Shown here: positions 37,009-47,249 of the stretch, in pieces | Layout: the number at the start of each line of letters is the position of its first letter | Numbering within the stretch: the first letter of the stretch is position 1 | Source: Schistosoma haematobium | Taxonomy: Eukaryota > Platyhelminthes > Trematoda > Strigeidida > Schistosomatidae | Assembly: GCF_000699445.3 (NCBI RefSeq) | Contig: NC_067196.1 | Span: 47,843,364 to 47,907,363, forward strand | Direction: 5' to 3' | Length of the DNA: 64,000 nucleotides | The notes under the pieces: generated by a model | Seen by the model: only the letters and a program-made list of their open reading frames with translations | The model's database searches: none | What the model was told of the DNA's origin: nothing | Translations under genes and position numbers: made by a program

Positions 37009-39673
37009 TTGAATGTAGATAACTACGTTTTCTTTAGAACCGATAGATGTTATGGAATAGGAGGCGGTACAATCATCTATGTCCGTTCAGACATTCAAGC
37101 GTGCAAATTTGAGGATAAATCCTTTGATGCTATAGACAACTCCACTTGGGTTATTGTAAACTGTGGATCCCAAAATTATTTACCGGTGGGATGCATATAT
37201 AGACCACCTCATGCGGATACTAAGTTTGATAGATTACTAACAAACATATTTTCAATTGCTTCGCACCAACCGCATACTTTTAAAATCATCGGAGGTGATT
37301 TTAATCTGCCAAAAATTACATGGGGCTTGACTCCGGTACCAGGTCGATACAACAAGCTAGTTGAAACATTAGAAACTTGTGGGTGGGTTCAACAGGTTCG
37401 AAAACCGACCAGGGAGAATAATACACTTGATTTAATGTTCACAATTAACATAGACTCTATCTCAGTGCATACCAGTTATGAGTTTTTTATGAGTGACCAT
37501 AGAGTTGTATTGAGTATTATTCACTCTTTAAACGCCATACAATTGAACTCTAAAGCTTCAATGACGTACCAGAGCAGACATTTTGATCAACAAACATGGA
37601 AACGGACTGAAACTCTCATTCAATGTTTACCACGGGAACTTATTTTACCACAAATAATGTTGACATTGTGCTTTCCAATCTATACCACAACCTGATATAT
37701 TGCCTTGACTGCACTGCTCCAGTTATTGGCCGTGTGGCTTATAATGCTAATAGAGGCCGAAATACTTTTAAAAGAAAGCTGAGGAAATTAAAATGCCGCT
37801 ACTACGAGCAGAATGATGTGTATGCACTTCAGAGTATACTTAAATTAATCGACAGAAATGCTTCATCTAAACGTAAGTATTTCATGAATATAGAAAATAA
37901 AGCTCTACGTAGTAAAAGCTCAGAATTATCAATACTTCGACTTTTTAAATTCCGTGTAAAGTCAAATTCCCTTGGCACGACTAAATTCTTCATAGTTAAC
38001 GGAAACATTGTTAACGACCCGAATACTATATGCGAACAATTCAGCAAGCACTTCTCGCAGTGCTACAAAACTGGAACTGAAAGCTCCATCATTACATTTC
38101 CAATGCTGACATCTAGACATCTGTCGAAAATTGATTTCACACCCTCCAACATCAAGCAGGCCATAGCTGCCCTGAAAAAGTCTTATGATGGTGGACCCGA
38201 CAGGATACCTTCATCATTTGTGAAATATGGAAGTAGAGAATTTCCACTATTTTGTTTGAAACTTTTCAATCTATCTATGGAATATGGGACCTATCCATCT
38301 GTATGGAAAACATCCCTTATCACCCCTAGATTCAAAACAGGACCACGTAGTGATATTATTAACTATAGGCCAATTAATTTGACATCCGTGCTCTCAAGAA
38401 CCATGGGAAAAATCGTCCACAAACAGCTATTATCATCTTTACTTTCGGCTAGTCTGATCAGCCCATCCCAACGCGGGTTTATGACTAAACGCTCATGTTT
38501 CACATCGCACCTGGAGTTTTTTGATCAAATTACCCAGAGAAGAGATGTTGGTCAGTCAGTGATAATTCTTTACTTCGGTTTTAGTAAGGCTTTCGACAGT
38601 GTCTCACACAAACTTCTTCTTTTAAAACTCTCTTCATTTGGCATACAAAATCCCCTTTTATCTCGGCTCAAATTTTTTTTAGAAGAACGTAGCCAAATCG
38701 TTCGCTTTGGATCTTGCTACTCTAAACTTGTGAATGTAACCAGTGGGGTTATACAAGGAAGTGTGGTTGGTCCATTACTCTTTCTCCTTTTTATCAATGA
38801 CGTGTGTTCTCTCTTTCAGTATGGTAGGCCTTTCCTTTTTGCTGATGACCTGAAAGTAGTTTATTCATTCTCTTCTCCCACGAAAGAAAGCTATATTTCA
38901 GCGGTAATCCAAGAGGAAATAAACAAGTTGTACGAATGGACTGTTTCGTGGAATATGCCACTTAATGCTGACAAAAGTGGATTTATTCACATTGGTCGCT
39001 GCCTTAACTTAAATCTGACTGTACAGACACATACACTCAAACCTCTCAACACTGTTCGTGACCTGGGTTTAAGATATAGCAACAGTCTGAACTTTTCTGA
39101 ACACATTATATCTCAAGTATCCAAAGCTAGAAAGCTCATCGGATTGATAATGATAAACTTCAATAATATCTAATCGAGATTGTTATTATACAGAAAATGT
39201 ATCTTACCCATTCTTGAATATGGTATTTTAGTTTACAGTAATTGCAGACTTAATGACCTGATTAGAATTAAAGGTGTTCAAAGAAAGTTCACCAAAGCTG
39301 TTCTGGGGTATTCCGATAACAAAGACTATTACCAAAGATGTCAACAACTCAACTTAGAACCTCTTTGGATCAGACGTATCAAATTAAATCTTGTCTTTAT
39401 CTACCGGTTTATTTACGGTATTTCCTACTCTTCGGTATCCACCCCTTCATAACTTATGATATCATCCCACAGTCTACGCAATAAGGAGAATATTCTAGCG
39501 ATTCCAAGAACCCACACAAACTTACGTCAGAATTTTTTTCGTTATTCGCTACTCAACCATGTCGAACAGACTGCCAGTGAACCTCTGTTGCAGTGAAACT
39601 ACAACCCGGTTCAAGAGTCTCCTTGATGATTTTCTTTCCGAAAGTGGATCATGTTACCTATTGAATATCAATG
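37009..39673 (+). mobile_element. CR1-like non-LTR retrotransposon, 5'-truncated, interrupted at its end
   Basis: The frame begins inside the endonuclease domain (YVFFRTDRCYGIGGGTIIYV), so the N-terminal endonuclease motifs and 5' UTR are missing. RT and the C-terminal region run to 39673, where the LTR cDNA is inserted. The reading frame resumes at 43024 and meets TAA at 43038-43040. The 3' UTR extends for an unknown distance after 43040. Confidence 0.8.
37009..39673 (+). pseudogene. CR1-like EN-RT polyprotein, frameshifted and interrupted
   Basis: Endonuclease motifs GGDFNLPKITW and MSDHRVVL lie in the first frame (37009 to about 37620). A frameshift near 37620 leads to the RT frame (to 39173) with YDGGPDRIPSSFVK, NYRPINLTSVLSR, GVIQGSVVGPLLF and FADDLKVV. 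Motif A reads YFGFSKAFDSV: the first, catalytic Asp of the usual DFSKAFD is Gly. A stop at 39171-39173 interrupts the C-terminal segment, which resumes (LLYRKCILPILEYG) to 39452 and, after further stops and a frame change, to 39673. Several independent breaks show an inactive copy. Confidence 0.82.
39670..39673 (+). repeat. 4-bp target-site duplication, left (AATG)
   Basis: AATG directly precedes the left LTR (TGTGGAG...) and recurs at 43020-43023 directly after the right LTR (...CTCCACA). Four bp is the size expected for Ty3/gypsy integrases of this lineage. Confidence 0.75.
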
Positions 39674-40209
39674 TGTGGAGATATGACTGACAAGCCTATT
39701 TTGTAAATAGTTTTTAATATTATCTGTATTTGTTTTGTCAGTTCTTCACTGTATGTACATTTATCATTAAATGACTGTACGTGTTGTTTTAGTCAATGAC
39801 CTTGAAGACACTTTCCGTTGTGATTCCAACATAGCGTGACATATTCTTTCTGGCTAACAAATACATTACTACTCACACATCCCTCGTTCTATTTTCGTTT
39901 GTGATTGAGTTAGCTGAAGTCTAAATCAAACATTGTCATTATTTATAGACTGTAATTGGAATATATCACATTCTACGTGGGATTACATCACTAGAGAGTT
40001 CGCCAACCTGCTCAGAATCATCAAACATTTATAATTGTGGATTTACATTACCGGACCTGATCAGAACACGCAACGTTTGGTCAATTTAAGTAACGTCCCT
40101 AATTTTTTATTGTATTTGTAACATTTAACTTGTATATATTAATATTACTATTGATTGTTATTAACTTTGTTGATACCTTTTGCGTTTATATATTGTCTGG
40201 TCCACCACA
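39674..40209 (+). repeat. Left LTR (536 bp), + orientation
   Basis: It starts TGTGG and ends CCACA, followed after ATTAT by the TGG of the primer site. It is the reverse complement of 42484-43019. Confidence 0.85.
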
Positions 40210-40215
40210 ATTATT

Positions 40216-40244
40216 TGGTGAGCCCGACGTGATACGAACACGCA
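40216..40244 (-). other. tRNA-Trp 3'-end sequence (29 nt) at the LTR/pol junction
   Basis: Read on the - strand: T48, GCGTG (T-stem 5'), TTCGTAT (T-loop 54-60), CACGT (T-stem 3'), CGGGCTC (acceptor), A73, CCA. This matches eukaryotic tRNA-Trp 3' ends in order and size. The usual primer-binding site is the 18 nt copied up to m1A58 (40216-40233); here 11 further tRNA nucleotides follow. Position 58 is T instead of the invariant A. At 40245 the sequence passes directly into the RT gene. It is not a tRNA gene, as the 5' half is absent. Confidence 0.7.
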
Positions 40245-41549
40245 CATACCGAGGAAGCGTCGTAATGACTTCACCGAGGTTGGTTCGGGGTAGTTAGTAA
40301 TATCTTCAACTTTCGTCTGAAGTGGTTTGATCCCTTGTGAGTCGATGTAATGTCCCAAAAACTCTAAGGCTGGGACTGTGAATATGCATTTCGAAGGGTT
40401 GATGACGACGCCATGTTTCTTAAAACGATCAAAAAGGATCTGGACATGTTGGATATGCTCTTCTAAAGATGAGCTTGCAATCAGAACATCGTCGATGTAG
40501 GCAAACACGAAATCAAGGCCTCTTGTTACGTTATCCATGAAACGTTGGAATGTCTGTGAAGCGTTTTTTAGTCCGAATGGCATCCTTAGAAACTCAAACA
40601 AACCAAAAGGCGTTATTATGGCTGTTTTCTCAATGTCTTCTGGTGCCATTGGAATTTGGTGATACGCTCGCACTAGGTCGAGCTTCAAAAAAATGCATTT
40701 ACCGTGTAGGTTTAATGAAAAATCGTGTATATGCGGAATTGGGTACTTTTCGGGAGTGGTTTGATTGTTTAATCGTCGATAGTCACCACACGGACGCCAA
40801 TCTTGGTCCTTCTTTGGTACCATGTGTAACGGCGAGGCCCAAGGGCTGTTGGATGGTCTGATAATACCAAGTTGCATCATATGTTCGAATTCTCTTTTAG
40901 CTACTTGCAACTTGCTTGGCGGTAGTCTTCTCGCCCTGGTGCTAATAGGTGGGCCGGTGGTAATGATGTGGTGTTGCACCTAATGTGAATTACATTCCTT
41001 TTGATAATCTGATTTCGTGATGCATTCGTATTCTGACAGAATGTCGTTGAAAACGTTGTTCGCAGGCTTCATTATTCGTACACCATGGATTTCACAGTCG
41101 TTGGAAGGTGTACCCTCTACCTGTAAACGTGTATTTGCATCGATCAATCTCTTCTTAGTCATATCTACTAACAAGTTGTACGCATCAAGGAAATCGGCTC
41201 CGAGGATGGGTCGTTTGACATGAGCAACTATGAAAACCCATGTAAATCTTCTGCGGAGTCCGAGGTCTAATACAAGTGATTGCTCAGCGTACGTTTTGAT
41301 AATTGATTCATTAGCCGCTACTAAGGACAATTTAGTGCTTGTCGTATGTTGTCTGCGTGAGAGATGAAGTAGGATGGTGCTGATTTCTGCTCCAGTATCG
41401 ACTAAAAAGTCTGAGCCAGAAATACGATCCCTGATGTGGAAGAGGCGGCTAACATGTTGGCCAGTAACAGCTGCCGCCATTACTGTCTGGCCACTTCGTT
41501 TCCCTGATGGTCTGGCTTGTTTGTCGTGAAGTTGCACGGTTTTGTGCAA
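40245..41549 (-). pseudogene. Ty3/gypsy protease-reverse transcriptase (pol), truncated
   Basis: Protease: FLVDTGAEIST with the catalytic DTG, and RPILGADFL. An in-frame TAG at 40980-40982 separates it from RT. RT motifs: [23 protein letters not shown] (catalytic Asp), [26 protein letters not shown] (catalytic YIDD) and LEFLGHYID. It stops at LRRFLGM where the tRNA-like segment begins; RNase H and integrase are missing. The pol frame differs from the gag frame, so expression would need frameshifting. Confidence 0.85.
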
Positions 41550-42376
41550 CGACGTGCTTTCTCACCATAATTCGAATGATACCAACAAATTCCGGCTGCC
41601 CGCTTAAGTGACCTAAGACGATGTCTGGATACTGATCTCCTTCTGGACGTAGATCTGGGGGGTCGAGAATGGATGTTGGAAATAGTCGCCTGCAGTGATG
41701 CTAGCTGCTGTGTTAACTGTGTTATTTGTTGTTGGATGTTGAGTGCGTCGCTCGTGATTTCTCTACTTGAGGATTGTATCGCGTTAACGCCGCGACTATC
41801 GGGATATATTTCTATCATCTTATCGGCCATGTCTGCTAAATCATCAAGACTGACAGAGGCTCCTGATACGCTGAGGATTTGTCTGACGCTATAAGGTAAC
41901 CTTTGTGACCACATCTGCTTAAGCAGCGTCTCGTCTAATTTGTATGGACCGGCGAGCTGTCGCATGTGTCGGAGTAACTGTGAAGGTCTCTTATCCCCTA
42001 GCTCGCATGAGGTAAGCAGTTGTTGTAAACGTTTTTCGTCTGACAGCGATGTGCGTTGGATTACTGCAGCTTTCATTTTGTCATAAGGGTCAGTTTCTGG
42101 TACGTTGTCAATCAGGTCACCAACTTCCGTTGCTACTTCGATAGGTAGTTCACCGACGATGTGGGCATATTTAGTCGCTTGCGAACGTATACCCCTCGCC
42201 AAAAATAGTGCCTCTACTTAAGCAAACCAAATTCTAGGGTTGTTGACACCGTATGTTGGTAATCTTAGTTCAGAAATAGCGTTGATCGAGTTTAAAACAT
42301 TATCTTTTGGCTGTGATGAATGAAAGGGGTTGGTTGATGGGTTGTCTATATCGATAAGTTTATTAGGAGAGTCCAT
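41480..42376 (-). pseudogene. Ty3/gypsy gag with CsRn1-type finger, one nonsense stop
   Basis: Starts at ATG 42376-42374 (MDSPNKL). An in-frame TAA at 42218-42220 follows NPRIWFA, and the frame then continues to the stop at 41480. The C-terminal finger CWYHSNYG...C...PC is the CHCC form of the CsRn1/Kabuki/Boudicca lineage, not the retroviral CCHC knuckle. An Arg/Ser-rich basic stretch precedes it. It overlaps the protease frame by about 70 nt. Confidence 0.82.
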
Positions 42377-42483
42377 AATGTCAAAAACAAAAAATGGTGT
42401 CGTGCCAATTAATAATAATAAAAAATTATGTAGATATATATAGTAAATGTCTATAAAAAAATAATCGAGGCTCACCAAATAAT
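42377..42483 (-). other. Leader between right LTR and gag, with a short primer-site remnant
   Basis: After the LTR end (CCACA) the - strand reads ATTAT then TGGTGAGCC, then an AT-rich leader up to the gag ATG. Only nine nt match the tRNA-like primer site of the left arm; similarity between the two arms ends exactly here (42469). Confidence 0.7.
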
Positions 42484-43019
42484 TGTGGTGGACCAGACAA
42501 TATATAAACGCAAAAGGTATCAACAAAGTTAATAACAATCAATAGTAATATTAATATATACAAGTTAAATGTTACAAATACAATAAAAAATTAGGGACGT
42601 TACTTAAATTGACCAAACGTTGCGTGTTCTGATCAGGTCCGGTAATGTAAATCCACAATTATAAATGTTTGATGATTCTGAGCAGGTTGGCGAACTCTCT
42701 AGTGATGTAATCCCACGTAGAATGTGATATATTCCAATTACAGTCTATAAATAATGACAATGTTTGATTTAGACTTCAGCTAACTCAATCACAAACGAAA
42801 ATAGAACGAGGGATGTGTGAGTAGTAATGTATTTGTTAGCCAGAAAGAATATGTCACGCTATGTTGGAATCACAACGGAAAGTGTCTTCAAGGTCATTGA
42901 CTAAAACAACACGTACAGTCATTTAATGATAAATGTACATACAGTGAAGAACTGACAAAACAAATACAGATAATATTAAAAACTATTTACAAAATAGGCT
43001 TGTCAGTCATATCTCCACA
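42484..43019 (-). repeat. Right LTR (536 bp), - orientation
   Basis: Reverse complement of 39674-40209, with the same length and termini. It serves as the 5' LTR of the gag-pol fragment on this strand. Confidence 0.85.
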
Positions 43020-43023
43020 AATG
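43020..43023 (+). repeat. 4-bp target-site duplication, right (AATG)
   Basis: Matches 39670-39673. After removing one copy, the CR1-like frame continues V-F-N-N-D to a TAA at 43038-43040. Confidence 0.75.
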
Positions 43024-43040
43024 TATTCAATAATGATTAA

Positions 43041-44160
43041 TACAAACAAGGTCCGTCATCCGTTTAATTGCCCGAAAAGCAAAATAAAACCTTTAAATAT
43101 TTTCACGTCTATCTTGTTTTATTTCTCTTTATCTTAACATATGAAATATGCTTATGTTGTGTTTATCATTATTACCGTTATTAATATAATTATTAGTTCC
43201 CCGACACATTAGATATTCTTTTTATCTCTTCTTATCCTTCTAAACATACTTAACTCCGGAATGTACTTTGAAATCAATTTTGACTTTCATAGCATCATTC
43301 TTAATTATTATTGCACAAATATTTATACTAATATCCAGTTTCACTCTGTATACTATTACATAAATCTAAATGTATTCATCCGAGTGCTTTAGAGGATTTT
43401 TATTATATTTTTTCAATTGCTGGTTTCCTTCTGAGGTTGATATTCATTACACAATTATTATTCTTATCATGGATGAAACTTTCCACTAGGTGTTCACTTC
43501 TTTTCTCTCTTCTTTTGCTCTAAATAAATATTCTTAAGATTACGAAGTTTGTAATTAAGACAATAACTTGTGTTACACTTAAATTAACTTCTCAGCCTCG
43601 TTTTATCTTCACTATGCATGTATGACTCATACATATTGATATTTTATTATCCTTTTCACTCAATTGAGACTTTCATAGCATCGCTCCAAACTATGACTGC
43701 ACAAACACTTATTCTATTGTCATATCTTACTGCAATTATAAGTTATTTTTTCTTAATTATTTTTTGTTACTAATTTGACGATACACACATGGTTGTTTAT
43801 TCTTGTTCTGTGTTCATAAACACGCCTATTAGACTGTTTGCGCATTTCACGTCTCCTTTATTTCTATTCCCTTATTTTCTCCATTTCCTTCTTTAAACTC
43901 AATTCAATATTCTTCTCAATTGCACAGACCCGATTTATTATTACTAATATTCTACTATTATTATTCTAATTTTTTTAAATATGGCAAGTATAATGCTAAC
44001 ATTATTGAAAATTGTGTATTATTGCATTTTTTGAAGAAACCTGAAATGGTTTCTTCACAACACTTATGTACCCATAAGATGTTTGTGAATAATAATAATA
44101 ACCAAAATTTTATGTGGTGTCTTACGTGTAGTAATCGTTTAAGTGCTCTGTAAATCTCAC
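43041..44160. other. AT-rich region, probably CR1-like LINE 3' UTR in part
   Basis: No gene. Two diverged copies of a block with CTTTCATAGCATC...GCACAAA...TTAT lie near 43284-43340 and 43669-43725, about 385 bp apart. The 3' LTR expected for the second LTR element was not found here. Confidence 0.45.
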
Positions 44161-46830
44161 TCTTCTTCCAGAGCGCGTTGTTTTGAGTCGGTTGTCAAAT
44201 ATCCTAGAAGTGTCATCATGATTGTTGGTTATCAGTTGAAGTATCGTTATCGTGAAGCTTGTGTCTTTCGATTGCGCTGAAAAAAATTAGATATGGTCAG
44301 GGTTTGTATCTAAATACGCGGCTTTGAGACGATCGATACTAATGCTATCGTTGGTTCGGTTCTTATCGATTATATAATACTTGGGTTCGAGCTGAAGAAC
44401 TTTGAATGGTCCTTCGTATGTCGCTTTGAGTGGTCATCGAAGTGAGACGTGAAGTACAAAATATGTGCACTATATCGTAGGTCAGATTGAACGAAAACAT
44501 CAGTTGATTGAGGCCGAGTGGAAACAGGTTTAACTGAACGCATTGCGTTTTTAAGCCTGCTCGTTTAGCAGTTTAGATCCATATTCATCGAAGAAGATGA
44601 GGGATCCACAAATTCTTCTGGAAGCCGGAGTGTCGTTTCGTAATTGATTTTCACTGCAGTGCATCCAATGTCAGCTTTTAGTGCATCGCCAAGTATGACG
44701 AGTGGAAGAGCGTCGGTCCACTATCAAACGTTTGTAGTTGAATGTGAAGCTTTAGGCAGTCGGTGAAAGCGTTCTACCAACCCGTTTGCTTGTGGGTGGT
44801 AGGTAGTCGTTCGGAATCGTGTTATGCTTAATAGTGAAGTCAGACAACGGGAAAGTCTAGATTCAAAATGGCGTCTACGGTTTCGGTGATAGTTGAAGGA
44901 CAACTGTAATTTGATACGCACTGTTCGACGAAGGCGCGGGTCACTGTTTTAGTAGTGGTGTCCTTTATAGGTACTGCTTCTGGCCATCGCGTGAAATGGT
45001 CTACGCAGGTTAAGAGATAAGAGTATCCATTTGAATCTGGTAAAGGTCCTACCAAATCCAGATGAACATGGTTGAAACGAGAGTCGGGAGTTTTGAAAGA
45101 GCCTAAGGGACATTTTTCGTGTCTAATCACCTTGGATTACTGGAAGCCTACACAGGAGTGTGCCTACTCCCTCACGTCCTTATTCATACCAGGCCAGCAA
45201 AACCGTTTTGCCATAAGCTTGATAGTCTCATGGACACCTGGATGAGAAATGTTGTGCAACGTATCGAAGACATTGTGTCGATAATCTTTCGGCACGGTTG
45301 GGCGATCCCTACCTGTAGATGTGTTGCGTTGTAAGGTTTCCTTACCTGTTCCCATCTGTTTAATGGACAGCTTAAGTGTTGTTGACGATAACTCGTGCTG
45401 AAGATCGGTGTCTTCTTTTTGAAGCTGAGCGAGTTTAAGATGGTCGATTTTTTGGACACTGTTCCAGGAAGTCATACGAGACAGAGCGCCTGCCGCTATA
45501 TTGTTTGCCCAAGAAATGTATTGTGTATCTGAAGTAAACCGTGAAATTTATACTAGTTGTTGAGACTCTCGATGGGAGTACTTGTCTGAATACGAACTTA
45601 AAGAGAAGGTAAGAGGTTTATGTTCGGCAAAATGTAAATTCTCAGCCTTCTACAGAGTGTTGAAAGTGCTGTACAGCACAATACATAGCTAGAACTTCCC
45701 TACTGAAAGTGCTATACCGCGATTCAGTGTCTAGCAAACGTCTCGAGAAAAATGCCAAAGTTTGCCAGGAGTGGTTAACCCACTGTCGTAAGTCTCCTCC
45801 GATTGCTGAGTCGGATGCGTCTACTGCGATACTAATGGATGCTTCAGTGTCACGACGAGTATGCATTGTTGCTTTAGCAATAAGTTCCTTAACTGTGAAG
45901 AATGCTTTTCGCGCGGTGTCGTCCGGATTGATGGATTTCGCACTTCCATGAAGTTGGTTGGTTAGCAGTTTCATAAGTGACACGCATTTCGGTATGAACC
46001 GTCTATAGAAACTTAAAAGGCCGTTAAACGTGTGTAATCGCTTGATGGTAGTCGGTTCTGGGTAATCCAGAATAGAAGCCATTTTGGTTCTAAGGGGTCG
46101 GATGCCTTGCGCATCGAGTGTGTATTTGGGAAGTCTAATGAGTCAGTTCCGATTTGGCATTTCTGAATGTCTACAGTAATGCCGTGGTTTTGTAGTCGTT
46201 CGAAAACAAGATCCAGATGCTTGAGATGTGATTCTCTGTCCGGACTTGCGATTAGGCAGTCATCAACACACGCATGTACGAAGTTGAGACCTCGAAAAAC
46301 GTCGTCTATGAACCTATAGAAAGTTTGTGCAGCGTTTCCTAGACCGAAAGGCATTCGCGGAAATTCGTAGAGTCCGAAGGGAGTTATGATAGCTGTTTTA
46401 GGAATATCGTCAGTAGCCATAGGGATTTGGTTTTGTGCTTTAACCAAGTCGATTTTCGAAAAGACAGTTGTACCTTTCAAGGTAGCTGTCAAATCGTGAA
46501 TATGAGGCAACGGATAATGATCGGGAGTGGTTTTCGCATTCAATCGCCGATAGTCACCAGTTGGACGTCAATCGTTGCTGTTCCTTTAAGGGACCATGTG
46601 CAACGGAGATGCCAATGGGCTGTTTGACGGTCTTATGATACCTAAGTCTATCATGTGGTCGAACTAGTTTTTCTTCAACCTTAGCATTTTGGGGGCTAAT
46701 CGTTGAGCTTTAGAGAATACAGGTGGTACCTTAGACGTGATGTGATGTCTAAAGTTACAGATTACACACGGCAATTTCGGTTACGTTTGGTATATCCCAG
46801 AATAACAAACGAGTAGTGCTTGGTAGAACG
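44161..46830 (-). pseudogene. CsRn1-like pol: RT, RNase H, integrase (degenerate)
   Basis: On the - strand from 46830: decayed RT lead-in (HHITSKVPPVFSKAQRLAP), RT (46543-46080: TVFSKIDLVKAQNQIPM, TPFGLYEFPRMPFGL, and CVDDCLIAS where YVDD is usual), thumb and RNase H (46082-45642: FYRRFIP, IAVDASDSAIG, FSREVLAMY), integrase zinc-finger His pair (HNISHPGVHE, about 45270) and core (VHLDLVGPLPDSNG; YHPQANGLVERFHR with the catalytic Glu). A break near 44880-44900 removes the second core Asp region. Frames change at least four times, so the copy is dead. The order fits the same lineage as the element at 39674, but the sequence is clearly different. Confidence 0.82.
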
Positions 46831-46834
46831 GTTC

Positions 46835-47249
46835 TGTAGAATTATGGTCAACTATGATATTAGTACTGCTCTAATAATAGACCTAATCCTAAACTTGTAG
46901 ATTTGTCATGATATAACTGCCTAATCTATAAGATCTTACGTGGAAGTCACACCATCGACTACACCAACTCACTGTATCGTATCAATTACCAATGCATGAT
47001 GTAGAACAAGGTTAGGCTAGAGAAAGAACAATATATTTAATATGAATAGAAGATATAAGGTAACATTCAGCAGAGACCACGCCTGCATGGCCGAGCCATG
47101 CCACTCGATCAACTCCAGTCCATTCCATTCATTGTTCGCGCCTTCTCCATTGTTAGGTATTTCTCCGTGTTAAATATTGAATATCTATTTTCCGAGTAAT
47201 CTCGTATTCAGCTTTGAGGATTGTGTGGTTATGGTTCAATGCCACTACA
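46835..47249 (-). repeat. LTR-like block (415 bp) between protease and RT
   Basis: It begins TGTAG and ends CTACA on the - strand (perfect 5-bp inverted termini). It sits between the protease end (47250) and RT lead-in (46830) in unit 1, and between protease and the next unit's gag leader in all later units. It has no coding capacity. Best read as an LTR of the array element, but no polypurine tract or convincing full primer site was found. Confidence 0.5.

Larger units (their letters stand above)
39674..43019 (-). mobile_element. CsRn1/Boudicca-like LTR element with inverted LTRs (3346 bp)
   Basis: The - strand order from 43019 is LTR, short primer-site remnant, leader, gag, protease, RT up to LRRFLGM, then a 29-nt tRNA-Trp-like segment and an LTR in reverse orientation. 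The rest of RT, RNase H, integrase and a normal 3' LTR are absent. Arms 39674-40224 and 42469-43019 are 551 bp each, equal in length and essentially identical where compared. Both outer ends are U3 ends, and the whole is bounded by AATG duplications inside the last codons of the CR1-like LINE. This is not a DNA transposon: the inside is gag-pol and the arms carry LTR ends (TGTGG...CCACA). Confidence 0.85.

Noticed and set aside
40216..40244. Functional tRNA gene
   Set aside because: Only positions 48-76 are present, including the CCA that nuclear tRNA genes do not encode; there is no acceptor 5' strand, D-arm or anticodon arm.
39674..43019. DNA transposon with 551-bp terminal inverted repeats
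   Set aside because: The interior is gag, protease and RT, each arm contains a 536-bp LTR with TGTGG...CCACA ends and a primer site, and no transposase is present.
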